Below are positions 8,336 to 15,972 of a stretch of DNA of 64,000 nucleotides, in pieces (the stretch's first letter is position 1; every line of letters begins with the position of its first letter). The position numbers and the translations under genes are program-made. Source of the DNA: Pradoshia eiseniae. Lineage in GTDB: Bacteria; Bacillota; Bacilli; Bacillales; Pradoshiaceae. The notes under the pieces were generated by a model, which worked only from the letters and a program-made list of their open reading frames with translations, had not been told where the DNA came from and did no database searches. The stretch lies in NCBI RefSeq assembly GCF_002946355.1, contig NZ_PKOZ01000001.1, forward strand, positions 434,001-498,000. Direction: 5' to 3'.

Positions 8336-8800
8336 TCACTCTTTAGTCATTTTTTGAAGCTCATTAAACCAGATAGGTCCATTCTCGAATCGCAAATAAC
8401 GATTCTCGTAGGATAACAGCTCCAGAGCCAACTGGATATCCTCTCGTCTCTTTTCGGAAAAGGCCTTCTCCACGGCTTTTGTTATTTCCTTCTCATAAAG
8501 GCGCTCCTCCCAGGCATAGAAAATGAAACATGCAGGCAAGAAAATGAATAGTAAATAGTAGGGGGAATGATTTAGCTCATAGCCTAGGAGCACGATAAAG
8601 ACGGATAAGACACTTATGAAAAACTTGTGGGTTTTGGTTAATTTATCGAACGGATTCTTTCTCGTAAAGAAAAGGACCGTTATTAACAATACGGCCACCA
8701 TTAAAAAATAAAACCATTCTGCTGGCTTTCCGCTTACGAACAACCAGATGCCAAGCACGAGTATAAGAATCATGAGAACATAACCAAGCTTTTGTTTCAA
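8336..8800 (-). CDS. membrane protein of unknown function
   Basis: 154 residues: four closely spaced hydrophobic helices in the first 95 residues (LMILILVLGIWLFV, FYFLMVAVLLITVLFF, FFISVLSVFIVLLGY, YYLLFIFLPACFIFYAW) and then a charged helical cytoplasmic tail of about 55 residues. The frame is open from TTG 8818, but TTG 8800 lies eight bases after AAGGAGG and is the better start. No recognised family. It heads the DUF2809-acetyltransferase operon. Confidence 0.65.
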   Translation of the reverse strand: MKQKLGYVLMILILVLGIWLFVSGKPAEWFYFLMVAVLLITVLFFTRKNPFDKLTKTHKFFISVLSVFIVLLGYELNHSPYYLLFIFLPACFIFYAWEERLYEKEITKAVEKAFSEKRREDIQLALELLSYENRYLRFENGPIWFNELQKMTKE

Positions 8801-8814
8801 TAGAAAATCCTCCT

Positions 8815-9028
8815 TCAAAACCTTGAAAAACCAATTAGGATAAGCAGCCGCCTGCCGGCACGGCCAGACTGGATACCTATCAGGGGGAAAAGCATCGACG
8901 TAATTAGGCTGAGTGGCGGCATAATAAGTCCGTACATAAAATTCAAGATGATCGCTGGGCGGATTCCGTATAGGATTGGTACTAAAATCAGGGCACTGAT
9001 AAAGCAGAGAATAATTTTATTTTACCAT
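8815..9028 (-). pseudogene. frameshifted small membrane protein gene (possible)
   Basis: A minus-strand frame ending at TGA 8815-8817 reads as a 65-residue hydrophobic protein (LILVPILYGIRP, LNFMYGLIMPPLSLIT, LFPLIGIQSGRAGRR). It has no in-frame ATG at its beginning. ATG 9026-9028 (ATG GTA AAA TAA) would join this frame if its AAAA run were one base shorter, giving 70 residues. Its stop overlaps the ribosome site of the next gene, which is operon-like. No ribosome site precedes the ATG, so this may also be a remnant. Opposite-strand open frames here look like noise. Confidence 0.35.
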
Positions 9029-9101
9029 TCTGCACTAGATTTTGAATATACAGTTATGGATAATTATACCTGTAAAGAGACTGATAATAGGTGGGTGAGG
9101 G

Positions 9102-10046
9102 ATGGGAAGCTTATTAAGGGAGACAGATTATTTCAACCTATATGCTATAGGTGATGGAATCTATGCCGCAATGGCCAAACCTGGACAAGGTGCATGGAGC
9201 AATGCTGGCATCGTCAATTTAGGTGATTCAGTGCTTGTATTTGATTCATTCGGAACCCCTACTGCTGGGAAAGAGCTGAGGAGACAGGCGGAAGACATAA
9301 CCGGTAAAAACGTCCAATACCTCGTGAATAGCCATTACCATGGTGACCATGTATTTGGCAATCAGGCATTCAAGGATGCAGCCATCATAGCGACGTCAGA
9401 GACGCTCAGATTATGTGCTGAAAAGCATAAAATGGATGACTTCAATAGCGAAGTGAAAGAGATGCGGCAATATCTTTCTGACATAAAGGGGAAAATAGCT
9501 TCAGCCAAGGATGATATCATCAAACAGAGTCTGATGAATCAATATGAGGAGATGGCCAAAGTATTGGATGATCTGCCTGAACTGGAAATTGTTCTCCCGT
9601 CCTTGATTTTTGAGGAAAAACTTATCATCAGAGGGAGCCAGCGGCAGGTGGAGCTGCTCTGTTTTGGAGGAGGTCATACCCCTAGTGATACATTCATGTA
9701 TATACCAGATGAAAAAATAGCTTTCATGGGCGATTTGCTGACAGAGAAGCTGCACTTGCCAATCGTTGACCCGGAACAGTTCCAAGTCATTCTTCAAAGA
9801 GTCAACCAAATGATGATTGAGACCTTTGTGCCTGGGCACGGGCGGGTGAGTGATCTTTCTTTGGTTAAAACCTTGCAGGGGTATTTAGTCTTCCTGACAG
9901 AGAAAGCAAAAGAGGCGCATGAAAGGGAGGAAGAAGCAGAGGATTTCTTCGTTCGATTAGAGAATCCTAAGGACTATGCTGACTGGAAAGGCGTAAACGG
10001 AATTAGAGCCAACCTGATTAAGGCCTATCAATTTTACGGAAAGTAA
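9102..10046 (+). CDS. metallo-beta-lactamase-fold hydrolase
   Basis: 314 residues. The zinc ligands are clear: SHYHGDH at about 80-87 (H-x-H-x-D-H), GGGHTPSD for the third His, FMGDLL for the bridging Asp, and FVPGHGRVSD for the last His. An alpha-helical insertion (about 105-155) follows the first motif, similar to QuiP/alkylsulfatase-like or SoxH-like subgroups. GGTGGGTGAGGG precedes the ATG closely. The substrate is not identifiable. It is divergent from the minus-strand membrane-protein operon. Confidence 0.82.
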   Translation: MGSLLRETDYFNLYAIGDGIYAAMAKPGQGAWSNAGIVNLGDSVLVFDSFGTPTAGKELRRQAEDITGKNVQYLVNSHYHGDHVFGNQAFKDAAIIATSETLRLCAEKHKMDDFNSEVKEMRQYLSDIKGKIASAKDDIIKQSLMNQYEEMAKVLDDLPELEIVLPSLIFEEKLIIRGSQRQVELLCFGGGHTPSDTFMYIPDEKIAFMGDLLTEKLHLPIVDPEQFQVILQRVNQMMIETFVPGHGRVSDLSLVKTLQGYLVFLTEKAKEAHEREEEAEDFFVRLENPKDYADWKGVNGIRANLIKAYQFYGK

Positions 10047-10082
10047 TAAATGAGATTGAATTGGCTCGAAAAAGGAAGAATT

Positions 10083-10172
10083 ATGCCGATATATGATAGT
10101 CATAGGCTTGAAGATATTTCCAGGGAAATGAAGGGTAAACTGTTTATATCCGCTAACTATTTCGCTATATAA
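10083..10172 (+). CDS. possible 29-residue peptide
   Basis: A short frame (MPIYDSHRLEDISREMKGKL then FISANYFAI) starts nine bases after AAAGGAAG and ends at TAA 10170-10172. It has a plausible ribosome site, but no composition or family evidence, and it may be chance. Confidence 0.2.
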   Translation: MPIYDSHRLEDISREMKGKLFISANYFAI

Positions 10173-10200
10173 ATTAAGAGACAATTCCTTATTAGTTGCC

Positions 10201-10240
10201 ATAAAAAAATCGCCGGCTTCTTTTGAAGAGCTGGCGATTT
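10201..10240 (-). terminator. terminator of tRNA-Lys gene
   Basis: AAATCGCC at 10207-10214 pairs with GGCGATTT at 10233-10240; on the minus strand TTTTTTT follows. It lies nine bases beyond the tRNA 3' end. Confidence 0.85.
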
Positions 10241-10248
10241 CATATGTA

Positions 10249-10321
10249 TGGGGTATGTAGGACTCGAACCTACGACCTGATGATTAAGAGTCAACTGCTC
10301 TACCAGCTAAGCTAATACCCC
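10249..10321 (-). tRNA. tRNA-Lys (anticodon CUU)
   Basis: The minus strand folds as a full cloverleaf: 7-bp acceptor GGGGTAT/ATACCCC, D arm GCTT/GAGC, anticodon loop CTCTTAA (anticodon CTT, reading AAG), and T arm GTAGG-TTCGAGT-CCTAC. The discriminator is A and CCA is not encoded. The anticodon stem GTTGA/TCATC has one T-T mismatch at the second pair. It is a single isolated tRNA gene with its own terminator. Confidence 0.95.
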
Positions 10322-10455
10322 GTAAGATGATGTTTTTATTATATACATTGTGTATCAATATTTGCAAAATTAATGCTTATGCTAATTCTTTGTACGACGA
10401 GAAGTGATTTTTAGGTTGAAATATACTTCCATTGAATAAAAACGTAAGGGATTGT

Positions 10456-10508
10456 TTGTGGGATCTAGAGATAAAATATATAATTAATATATGAACACAT
10501 ACTCATAT
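10456..10508 (+). promoter_or_regulatory. promoter and CzrA/SmtB-type operator of the zinc efflux operon
   Basis: TTGTGG (10456-10461) and a perfect TATAAT (10479-10484) are 17 bases apart. Immediately downstream, ATATGAACACATACTCATAT (10489-10508) matches the imperfect dyad TGAACA-N-TTCA bound by CzrA/SmtB-like ArsR repressors. The position over the start site fits zinc-relieved repression of its own operon. Confidence 0.7.
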
Positions 10509-10549
10509 ACTCACATATACATAGTAATGGGGTGGAGGTGTAAACTACG

Positions 10550-10864
10550 GTGATGGATGAAAAGAATCGATACGAGGATTTAGATGAAGAGACGCTATTC
10601 CTTGTTTCACAAACCTTTAAGGCATTGAGTGACCCGACGAGAATTCGGATATTGAATTTACTGTGCACAGAAGAGCATTCCGTAACCGAAATCGCGGAGA
10701 AACTAAATCTAAGCCAATCAACGGTATCCCACCAATTGCGTTTCTTGAAACAGCTCCGGTTAGTCAAATTCAGAAGAGAGGGCACGACGCTATATTATTC
10801 AAAGGATGATGATCACATCATGCATCTTTTAATGCAGGCAATTGAACACGCTGCCCATCATTAA
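10550..10864 (+). CDS. czrA: ArsR/SmtB-family zinc-sensing repressor (CzrA-like)
   Basis: 104 residues with a winged helix-turn-helix ([41 protein letters not shown]). The alpha-5 metal site is intact: D-D-H then H-x2-H eleven residues later ([19 protein letters not shown]), the spacing of D84/H86/H97/H100 in staphylococcal CzrA. This site senses Zn(II)/Co(II) and releases the operator. GGAGGTG is nine bases from GTG 10550 (12 from ATG 10553). It is followed 22 bp later by the efflux gene, which supports the role. Confidence 0.88.
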   Translation: MMDEKNRYEDLDEETLFLVSQTFKALSDPTRIRILNLLCTEEHSVTEIAEKLNLSQSTVSHQLRFLKQLRLVKFRREGTTLYYSKDDDHIMHLLMQAIEHAAHH

Positions 10865-10886
10865 GAACATCGAGGAGGAGATATGT

Positions 10887-11837
10887 ATGGCACATGATCA
10901 TGGCCATTCTCATGCACATTCAGCGAATAAAAAGGTGCTGCTCGTATCCTTTATCATTATAACGGCGTTCATGCTTGTCGAAGCAGTTGGCGGATATTTG
11001 ACCAATAGCTTAGCCTTGCTATCAGATGCCGGCCATATGCTCAGTGATTCAGTTTCCCTTGGAATTGCTCTTCTGGCATTTATATTAGGAGAAAAAACAC
11101 CGAGCCAAAGCAAGACATATGGGTATAAACGGTTTGAGATACTGGCAGCTGTCTTAAATGGTGTGACATTAATCTTGATTGCGTTCTATATTTTTTACGA
11201 GGCGATTGAGCGATTTGCCAATCCGCCTGAGGTTGCTACTTCCGGGATGCTTGCGATCAGTATCATTGGGCTCTTGGTCAATATTTTCGTGGCATGGTGG
11301 ATGGTACGAGGAGGAGACACGGAAGATAATTTGAATATGCGCGGAGCCTTCTTGCACGTGTTAAGCGATATGCTCGGTTCTGTCGGTGCAATTGCGGCAG
11401 CGCTTCTCATGATGTTCTTCGGATGGGGATGGGCTGACCCGCTTGCAAGTGTCATCGTCGCAGTGCTTGTACTGCGAAGCGGTTATTATGTCACGAAATC
11501 CAGCCTTCATGTCTTGATGGAGGGCACCCCGGAGAATGTGGATGTCGAGAGCGTGATCCAAACGATTAAAGAGAAAAAGGAAATCCAAGGAATCCATGAC
11601 CTTCACATTTGGTCCATAACGAGCGGTTATAATGCGTTGTCCTGTCACGCGGTTGTTGACAGCAATTTAACCATTGTCGAAAGCGAAAAATTGCTCCAGG
11701 ATATTGAACATAATCTCGGTCATATCGGTATTCAGCATGTTACCATTCAGCTTGAAACATCCTCCCATCTCCATGACGATTCCCTGCTTTGCAAGGCGAA
11801 GGGTGAGGCTGGACACCATCATCACCATCATCATTAA
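10887..11837 (+). CDS. czcD: cation diffusion facilitator (Zn/Co/Cd efflux, CzcD-like)
   Basis: 316 residues. The N-terminus (HDHGHSHAHS) and C-terminus (GHHHHHHH) are His-rich, as in CzcD. Six membrane helices carry the CDF transport site: D-A-G-H-M-L-S-D in helix 2 and H-V-L-S-D in helix 5. A cytoplasmic ferredoxin-like domain follows from about 215 (ESVIQTIKEKKEIQGIHDLHIWSITSG). It exchanges cytoplasmic zinc or similar ions for protons. AGGAGGAG precedes ATG 10887. It is cotranscribed with the CzrA-like repressor and has a strong terminator downstream. Confidence 0.93.
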   Translation: MAHDHGHSHAHSANKKVLLVSFIIITAFMLVEAVGGYLTNSLALLSDAGHMLSDSVSLGIALLAFILGEKTPSQSKTYGYKRFEILAAVLNGVTLILIAFYIFYEAIERFANPPEVATSGMLAISIIGLLVNIFVAWWMVRGGDTEDNLNMRGAFLHVLSDMLGSVGAIAAALLMMFFGWGWADPLASVIVAVLVLRSGYYVTKSSLHVLMEGTPENVDVESVIQTIKEKKEIQGIHDLHIWSITSGYNALSCHAVVDSNLTIVESEKLLQDIEHNLGHIGIQHVTIQLETSSHLHDDSLLCKAKGEAGHHHHHHH

Positions 11838-11840
11838 ATT

Positions 11841-11874
11841 AGAGAGCACGTCATAAACGACGTGCTCTCTTTTT
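11841..11874 (+). terminator. terminator of czrA-czcD
   Basis: A perfect 12-bp stem AGAGAGCACGTC / GACGTGCTCTCT with a six-base loop is followed by TTTTTG. Confidence 0.92.
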
Positions 11875-11943
11875 GTCATAAAAATACAGAATATTCCCCA
11901 TTTATATGGTAAGATTTTTGCAAACATAGAAGAGGTGATACTG

Positions 11944-12399
11944 ATGCCAAACTGTTTTATATGTGAGAAGCATGCGGGGAACATTGCTACGGCCGTAGCA
12001 GTTATATACGAAGATGAGTTCATTTATGTCGGCCATATTGACCGGGACGGCAAACCGAATTACTTAGGCCATATCATGATTGATTTGAAGAGGCATGTAC
12101 CCACGTTAGCAGAGATGTCTGTTCATGAAGCCGAGGCATTCGGTGTCATGATGGCGAGGATAAGCAAGGCTTTGAAGGAGTCAGAGGGAGCTGAGCATAT
12201 TTACTCACTTGTCTCAGGGAACTCGGTGCCGCATCTACATATGCACTTGGTCGCGCGATATCCGAATACACCTCTAAACTATTGGGGCGCAATGGATGTA
12301 TATGATTGGGAAGAAGCGCCGATGGGAACCAATGATGAGGTGGTCGCACTATGCCATCGCCTAAAGACATACCTCGAGAATCATCACTATGAGCAGTAA
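11944..12399 (+). CDS. HIT-family hydrolase
   Basis: 151 residues with the histidine triad HLHMHLV (about 97-103) and the preceding nucleotide-binding strand NYLGHIMIDLKRHV. The N-terminal NCFICEKH resembles the zinc-binding C-x2-C start of many HIT proteins, with the second pair lost. HIT proteins cleave nucleoside phosphoramidates or dinucleotides. GAGGTG is about nine bases before ATG 11944. The PP2C-like gene starts 11 bp before this stop, so translation is probably coupled. Confidence 0.88.
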   Translation: MPNCFICEKHAGNIATAVAVIYEDEFIYVGHIDRDGKPNYLGHIMIDLKRHVPTLAEMSVHEAEAFGVMMARISKALKESEGAEHIYSLVSGNSVPHLHMHLVARYPNTPLNYWGAMDVYDWEEAPMGTNDEVVALCHRLKTYLENHHYEQ

Positions 12400-13198
12400 T
12401 GAATTCAACTGGGTGGGAAGCGAAGAACATTTTGTCGATCGGATTCATGTACATACAGCCGATCATGTGGTCATCGGACGCTTTGGCGGCAATTCTAGCG
12501 CAGGACAGCATAAAAATGAAGACGGCTGCCTCGTTTGGGTGAACAGAAAGGAAGATTGGGAATTTACGCTGTTATTAGATGCACATAATACGGCGGATAG
12601 TGCTGAAATCATCATTGATTTATTCAATCAAGAAAAAGGGCAAATCAGCCAGCTATTATCCATGCAGGCTATTCAACAAAGCTTTAAAAGGGTGGAAGAG
12701 AAAATACTCAGCATGTTTCAATCAACTGAATTCTTATCCAGATGTCAACGAGTCCAAGGCGAGACAGCCTGCTTGATCGTGGTGAGAAGAGATAAGTATG
12801 TTTGGTGGTTCTCCGTCGGTGACTGCATCCTCTGCCTCTTCCATCCAGACCTGGCTGCGCTCGGACAGTACCAGCTGAACCAACGTCAATTCTATGAATG
12901 GATAGGCCAGGTGAATACATTCGCAACTGAGGTCCCTTGCTATAGTATCGGTGTCAGGGAACTGAGGAAGGGTGAAAACCGCCTGTTCTTAACGACAGAT
13001 GGACTGATTGAATGCCCGAATGAACCGTTTGTCCATCCTTCAAGCGTTTATGAGTCTGTATTCGACAAGGCAGGAACTGCCAGCATTCAGGCCATTTTAG
13101 AGAAAATCAGTGACAATGGAGTAAGAGATAGCACGACAATTATTACTTGGACTATTTCAGTAGTAAAGGATGTGACGATGCCAAGCGATGCCCGCTAA
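12389..13198 (+). CDS. PP2C-like protein phosphatase
   Basis: 269 residues with a recognisable but divergent PP2C fold: SAGQHKNEDG (metal-site Asp strand, normally R-x-x-N-E-D), LLLDAHNT in place of VADGHGG, GETACLIVV in place of GTTA, WWFSVGDC for the second strand Asp, TTDGLIE, and RDSTTIITW for the D-N-x-T end. The Gly and second His of DGHGG are altered, so catalysis is plausible but not assured. The gene overlaps the HIT gene by 11 bp. Confidence 0.75.
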   Translation: MSSNEFNWVGSEEHFVDRIHVHTADHVVIGRFGGNSSAGQHKNEDGCLVWVNRKEDWEFTLLLDAHNTADSAEIIIDLFNQEKGQISQLLSMQAIQQSFKRVEEKILSMFQSTEFLSRCQRVQGETACLIVVRRDKYVWWFSVGDCILCLFHPDLAALGQYQLNQRQFYEWIGQVNTFATEVPCYSIGVRELRKGENRLFLTTDGLIECPNEPFVHPSSVYESVFDKAGTASIQAILEKISDNGVRDSTTIITWTISVVKDVTMPSDAR

Positions 13199-13250
13199 GT
13201 GAAGAGTTGGGCTAAGGCTAGTCAATCTGGATGAAAGAGGAGAAGGGAAA

Positions 13251-13553
13251 ATGAGTTAAACAAGGATGCATCCCATTCATGGCACTGGATGGTTATATTT
13301 TTTGGGATATGTCATTGGTTTTTATGAACAGCTCTGGTTTAATCGGCTTGTATTTAACCTTTACAATAATAATGACAGTTAGAAAAAATGGTAACTTTAC
13401 GCCATGGAGTGCAAGGAATACTCTATGGTGTATATTAGCGGCTGAGCATGCTCGGTCTTTTTTTATAATCTTAACGAGAAGGAACAAAAAGAAGCAGGGG
13501 ATGAATATCCGATTATCGAAATGTATCTTAAAAAAAGGCTCCTTCAATCGTAA
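13251..13553 (+). pseudogene. decayed small gene with several in-frame stops
   Basis: ATG 13251 has an excellent ribosome site (GAGGAGAAGGG) but the third codon is TAA. The same frame then reads GWLYFLGYVIGFYEQLWFNR and VFNLYNNNDS before TAG 13380, meets TAA 13392 and TGA 13443, and resumes as FYNLNEKEQKEAGDEYPIIE and MYLKKRLLQS to TAA 13551. Protein-like text on both sides of four stops in one frame suggests a gene inactivated by point mutation. A downstream ATG (13266) could still make a 38-residue peptide. Confidence 0.5.
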
Positions 13554-13584
13554 ATTGGAGTATAAAAGAAAGGTTGATGAACGG

Positions 13585-14031
13585 ATGAATGAAGAAATCA
13601 AAATTCTATTTAGCGAAACTTTTGACGGGCCGAAAGGAAATAGAAGCTTATTCACAGAATCAAAGCCAGGGAGCGGATTATTTGGCACCCTTGATTCCTT
13701 GAGGGCTGAAGAAGCTTCCATATTGGTTGGCGGGGTGACAATAGCTGCGCATACAGATCATACACGTTATCACTTATGGGCATGTAATCAAACATTGGAA
13801 GGGAAGAAGCTGGAATTCAATTGGGATGAGAGCTGGGAAATCGCTGCCGTTGGGGAGCATGAATGGAAGCGAATAATGAAAGACCTTCATCTTGAATACA
13901 GGAAGATGACAGACTTTATTAATGCCAAGCAAGAGCTATCTTCGTCCGAGGTCACCGTTGTCCTAGGGGCATTAGCTCATGCTGCTTATCATTTAGGAGC
14001 AATCAGGCAGCTGACAAAGAGTGTAAAATAA
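13585..14031 (+). CDS. DinB-family protein
   Basis: 148 residues from ATG 13585. The frame is open to 13279, but the extra 102 residues have random composition and come from the decayed gene; AAAGG lies 11 bases before 13585. The metal-binding histidines of the DinB fold appear in AAHTDHTRYHLWA (about 53-65) and HAAYHLGAIRQL at the C-terminus. DinB proteins include thiol transferases and damage-inducible proteins. The specific role is unknown. Confidence 0.8.
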   Translation: MNEEIKILFSETFDGPKGNRSLFTESKPGSGLFGTLDSLRAEEASILVGGVTIAAHTDHTRYHLWACNQTLEGKKLEFNWDESWEIAAVGEHEWKRIMKDLHLEYRKMTDFINAKQELSSSEVTVVLGALAHAAYHLGAIRQLTKSVK

Positions 14032-14148
14032 GTCAATTTATCACCTAACAATGTTCTGAATTCCCTATGGTTTTTTCACTGAAAGAAGGTTCTGTTTGGT
14101 TCTTGTGAGAGTAATATTAATGGGGGAATCTGTTAAAGGGGGAGTTAT

Positions 14149-14316
14149 GTGAATAAATTATCTTTGCCAGCTGCCATTGTCATTTTAGCTATATGTATTC
14201 TCATTTCAGGCATGATGATTTCCGGAGCAATTAGGGATGGTTTATCTAATATGTATGATTGGGATGAGCTTAATCAACGTTTAATGGAAATTGGGGATGT
14301 ATTGGAAGGAGAATAG
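14149..14316 (+). CDS. small single-pass membrane protein
   Basis: A 55-residue frame starts at GTG 14149, six bases after AAAGGGGGA. It encodes a hydrophobic helix (LPAAIVILAICILISGMMIS) and an acidic tail (MYDWDELNQRLMEIGDVLEG) to TAG 14314-14316. The strong ribosome site and clear membrane-plus-tail design support a real gene. No family recognised. It precedes the HAD phosphatase gene by 95 bp. Confidence 0.65.
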   Translation: MNKLSLPAAIVILAICILISGMMISGAIRDGLSNMYDWDELNQRLMEIGDVLEGE

Positions 14317-14411
14317 TATATGTTTAACCAATACTCATTTGGTCGGGCAATATCACATAGGAAGAGACTGTGAAGAATTTGTATTGAAGGGACACTAAGG
14401 AGAGATGAGGA

Positions 14412-15035
14412 ATGATTAAATATATCATCTTTGATGTAGATGGAACCATACTAGATACTGAGAGTGCTATATTAAAATCCTTGCAGCAAGTTTTAAAGGA
14501 AGAAGGAAGAGAGTATCAGTCAGAGGATTTGAAATTTGCTTTAGGAATACCAGGAAAAGAAACACTGCGAAGACTTAATGTCCAGGATATTGAGCGCGTG
14601 CATATGAAGTGGTCCAAGGCTGAATTAGCATTCCTAAAAGAAGTGCAGCTATTTAAAGATATAAAAGAGGTCTTACATACACTATCAGAAAGCCCGCTTA
14701 GAACAGGTATTGTCACGTCTAAAACAAGACAAGAATTAATGGATGGGTTTGAGCTCTTTGAAATCAGCAGCTATTTCGAAAGTATTATCTGTGCAACAGA
14801 CACTGTTAAACATAAACCGCATCCGGAACCGTTATTGGTTTGTTTGGAAGAATTGGAGGCTGAAAAGGATGAGGCCATATACATTGGGGATTCCATCTAT
14901 GATTTGCAATGTGCTCATAGCGCAGGCGTGAAGTTTGCCTTAGCCTTCTGGGGAGCCAAAAAGATAGAAGGGTTTGAATCAGCAGACTTTATATTGAAGG
15001 AACCAATGGATATTCTTGATTTATTGAAAAATTGA
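14412..15035 (+). CDS. HAD-superfamily phosphatase (phosphoglycolate phosphatase-like)
   Basis: 207 residues with all HAD motifs: IIFDVDGTILDT (I), GIVTSKT (II), KHKPHPEPL (III Lys) and IYIGDSIYDLQCA (IV). The four-helix cap between motifs I and II (about 15-85) is that of PpaX/Gph-like enzymes, which remove phosphate from small molecules such as phosphoglycolate or pyrophosphate. AAGGAGAG precedes the ATG. A convergent gene follows, with a shared terminator. Confidence 0.88.
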   Translation: MIKYIIFDVDGTILDTESAILKSLQQVLKEEGREYQSEDLKFALGIPGKETLRRLNVQDIERVHMKWSKAELAFLKEVQLFKDIKEVLHTLSESPLRTGIVTSKTRQELMDGFELFEISSYFESIICATDTVKHKPHPEPLLVCLEELEAEKDEAIYIGDSIYDLQCAHSAGVKFALAFWGAKKIEGFESADFILKEPMDILDLLKN

Positions 15036-15072
15036 AGATGACTGGCTGTTAAGTTGACAGCCGGTCATCTTC
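15034..15072. terminator. terminator between convergent genes
   Basis: GAAGATGACTGGCTGT pairs with ACAGCCGGTCATCTTC (one G-U) around a seven-base loop. On the minus strand AATTTTTC follows; on the plus strand the T tract is poor, so it mainly serves the minus-strand gene. Confidence 0.75.
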
Positions 15073-15120
15073 CGTAATTGCCCTGATAGTTTAAGTGGAA
15101 ACATTCAAAATGCTGGTTTT

Positions 15121-15609
15121 TTAGAGTTCAACAATATTGTACTCATAACCAATTGAAGTTATAAATTTATACATATCCTCAGTGGATATAAAGATAGTTT
15201 TAGTGTTGTCATTTGCGTGAAAGCTCATCAATCTTTCTGAGAGCATCTCTTTATCTAAATAGACCTTTATATCTTGTTCATCATTATTTAGCAATCCAAA
15301 AATGGAAACTACACCAGGAGGCAGCCCCATTTTTTTCATTAACCTTTCTGGTGATCCGAAGCTAATTCGTTTTTCATTAAGAATTTCTGCGAGGTATTCC
15401 ATATCAAGACGCTTTGCATCATCCATAATAACTAAATAATACGCGGTCTTTTTTTTGTTAGTAAGAAAAAGTGTTTTCGTGCGTACTCCCTCTTTTCCAA
15501 CAATATAGTTATCTGCTTCTTCTGTTGTCAAAGCAGGAGGATGTTCAACAATCTCATATGGAATATTTACCTTATGTAAGGCATCATATACTTTCAGATA
15601 TTGTTCCAT
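15121..15609 (-). CDS. ProX-like prolyl-tRNA editing protein (YbaK/EbsC superfamily)
   Basis: 162 residues. NIPYEIVEHPPALTTEEAD, the conserved Lys in VRTKTLFLTNKK, and GLPPGVVSIFGLLND (the G-x-x-P-G-x-x-x-x-G-L motif) match the freestanding ProX/YbaK family, which hydrolyses Ala- or Cys-tRNA-Pro. The length is normal. GGAGGTATT precedes the ATG. It is monocistronic. Confidence 0.85.
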   Translation of the reverse strand: MEQYLKVYDALHKVNIPYEIVEHPPALTTEEADNYIVGKEGVRTKTLFLTNKKKTAYYLVIMDDAKRLDMEYLAEILNEKRISFGSPERLMKKMGLPPGVVSIFGLLNNDEQDIKVYLDKEMLSERLMSFHANDNTKTIFISTEDMYKFITSIGYEYNIVEL

Positions 15610-15903
15610 AGTGAAAATACCTCCAATTATCAGAATATTATTACGATATAATGATATTTTATCATAAACCGCTAAATTGCATTTAATAAGTTGGCATGGA
15701 GAATATATGGTTTCCTAACATATGGAGTCAAAAAATTATAAACAACTTCTTTACCTTATTTCCGGTGATCTACTTTACATTGAAGGTATTGAAATAAGAA
15801 TTGCTACAAATCAGACAGTAGTATAATCATGGGGATATTTAGGTAAATAACTCAATAGAGAAAGAGCATAATAACAGCTCACTACACGAAGCAGAAAAGC
15901 CCC
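15610..15903. other. gene-free AT-rich stretch
   Basis: Between the ProX-like gene promoter side and the nucleotidase terminator I see no frame with a ribosome site, no tRNA and no repeat. The part next to 15610 must hold the promoter of the ProX-like gene. Confidence 0.4.
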
Positions 15904-15955
15904 AAAAAAAGCTGACCCTAAAAGCCTGCTATGCAGTGCTTTTTTTAGGGTCAGC
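15904..15955 (-). terminator. terminator of the 5'-nucleotidase gene
   Basis: GCTGACCCTAAAA (15911-15923) pairs perfectly with TTTTAGGGTCAGC (15943-15955); on the minus strand TTTTTTT follows directly. Confidence 0.9.
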
Positions 15956-15972
15956 TCAATTTTCAAAGCTTA

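Noticed and set aside
13279-13584. A 102-residue N-terminal extension of the DinB protein
   Set aside because: It is in frame but has random-looking composition, lies over the decayed gene, and a ribosome site precedes the later ATG at 13585.
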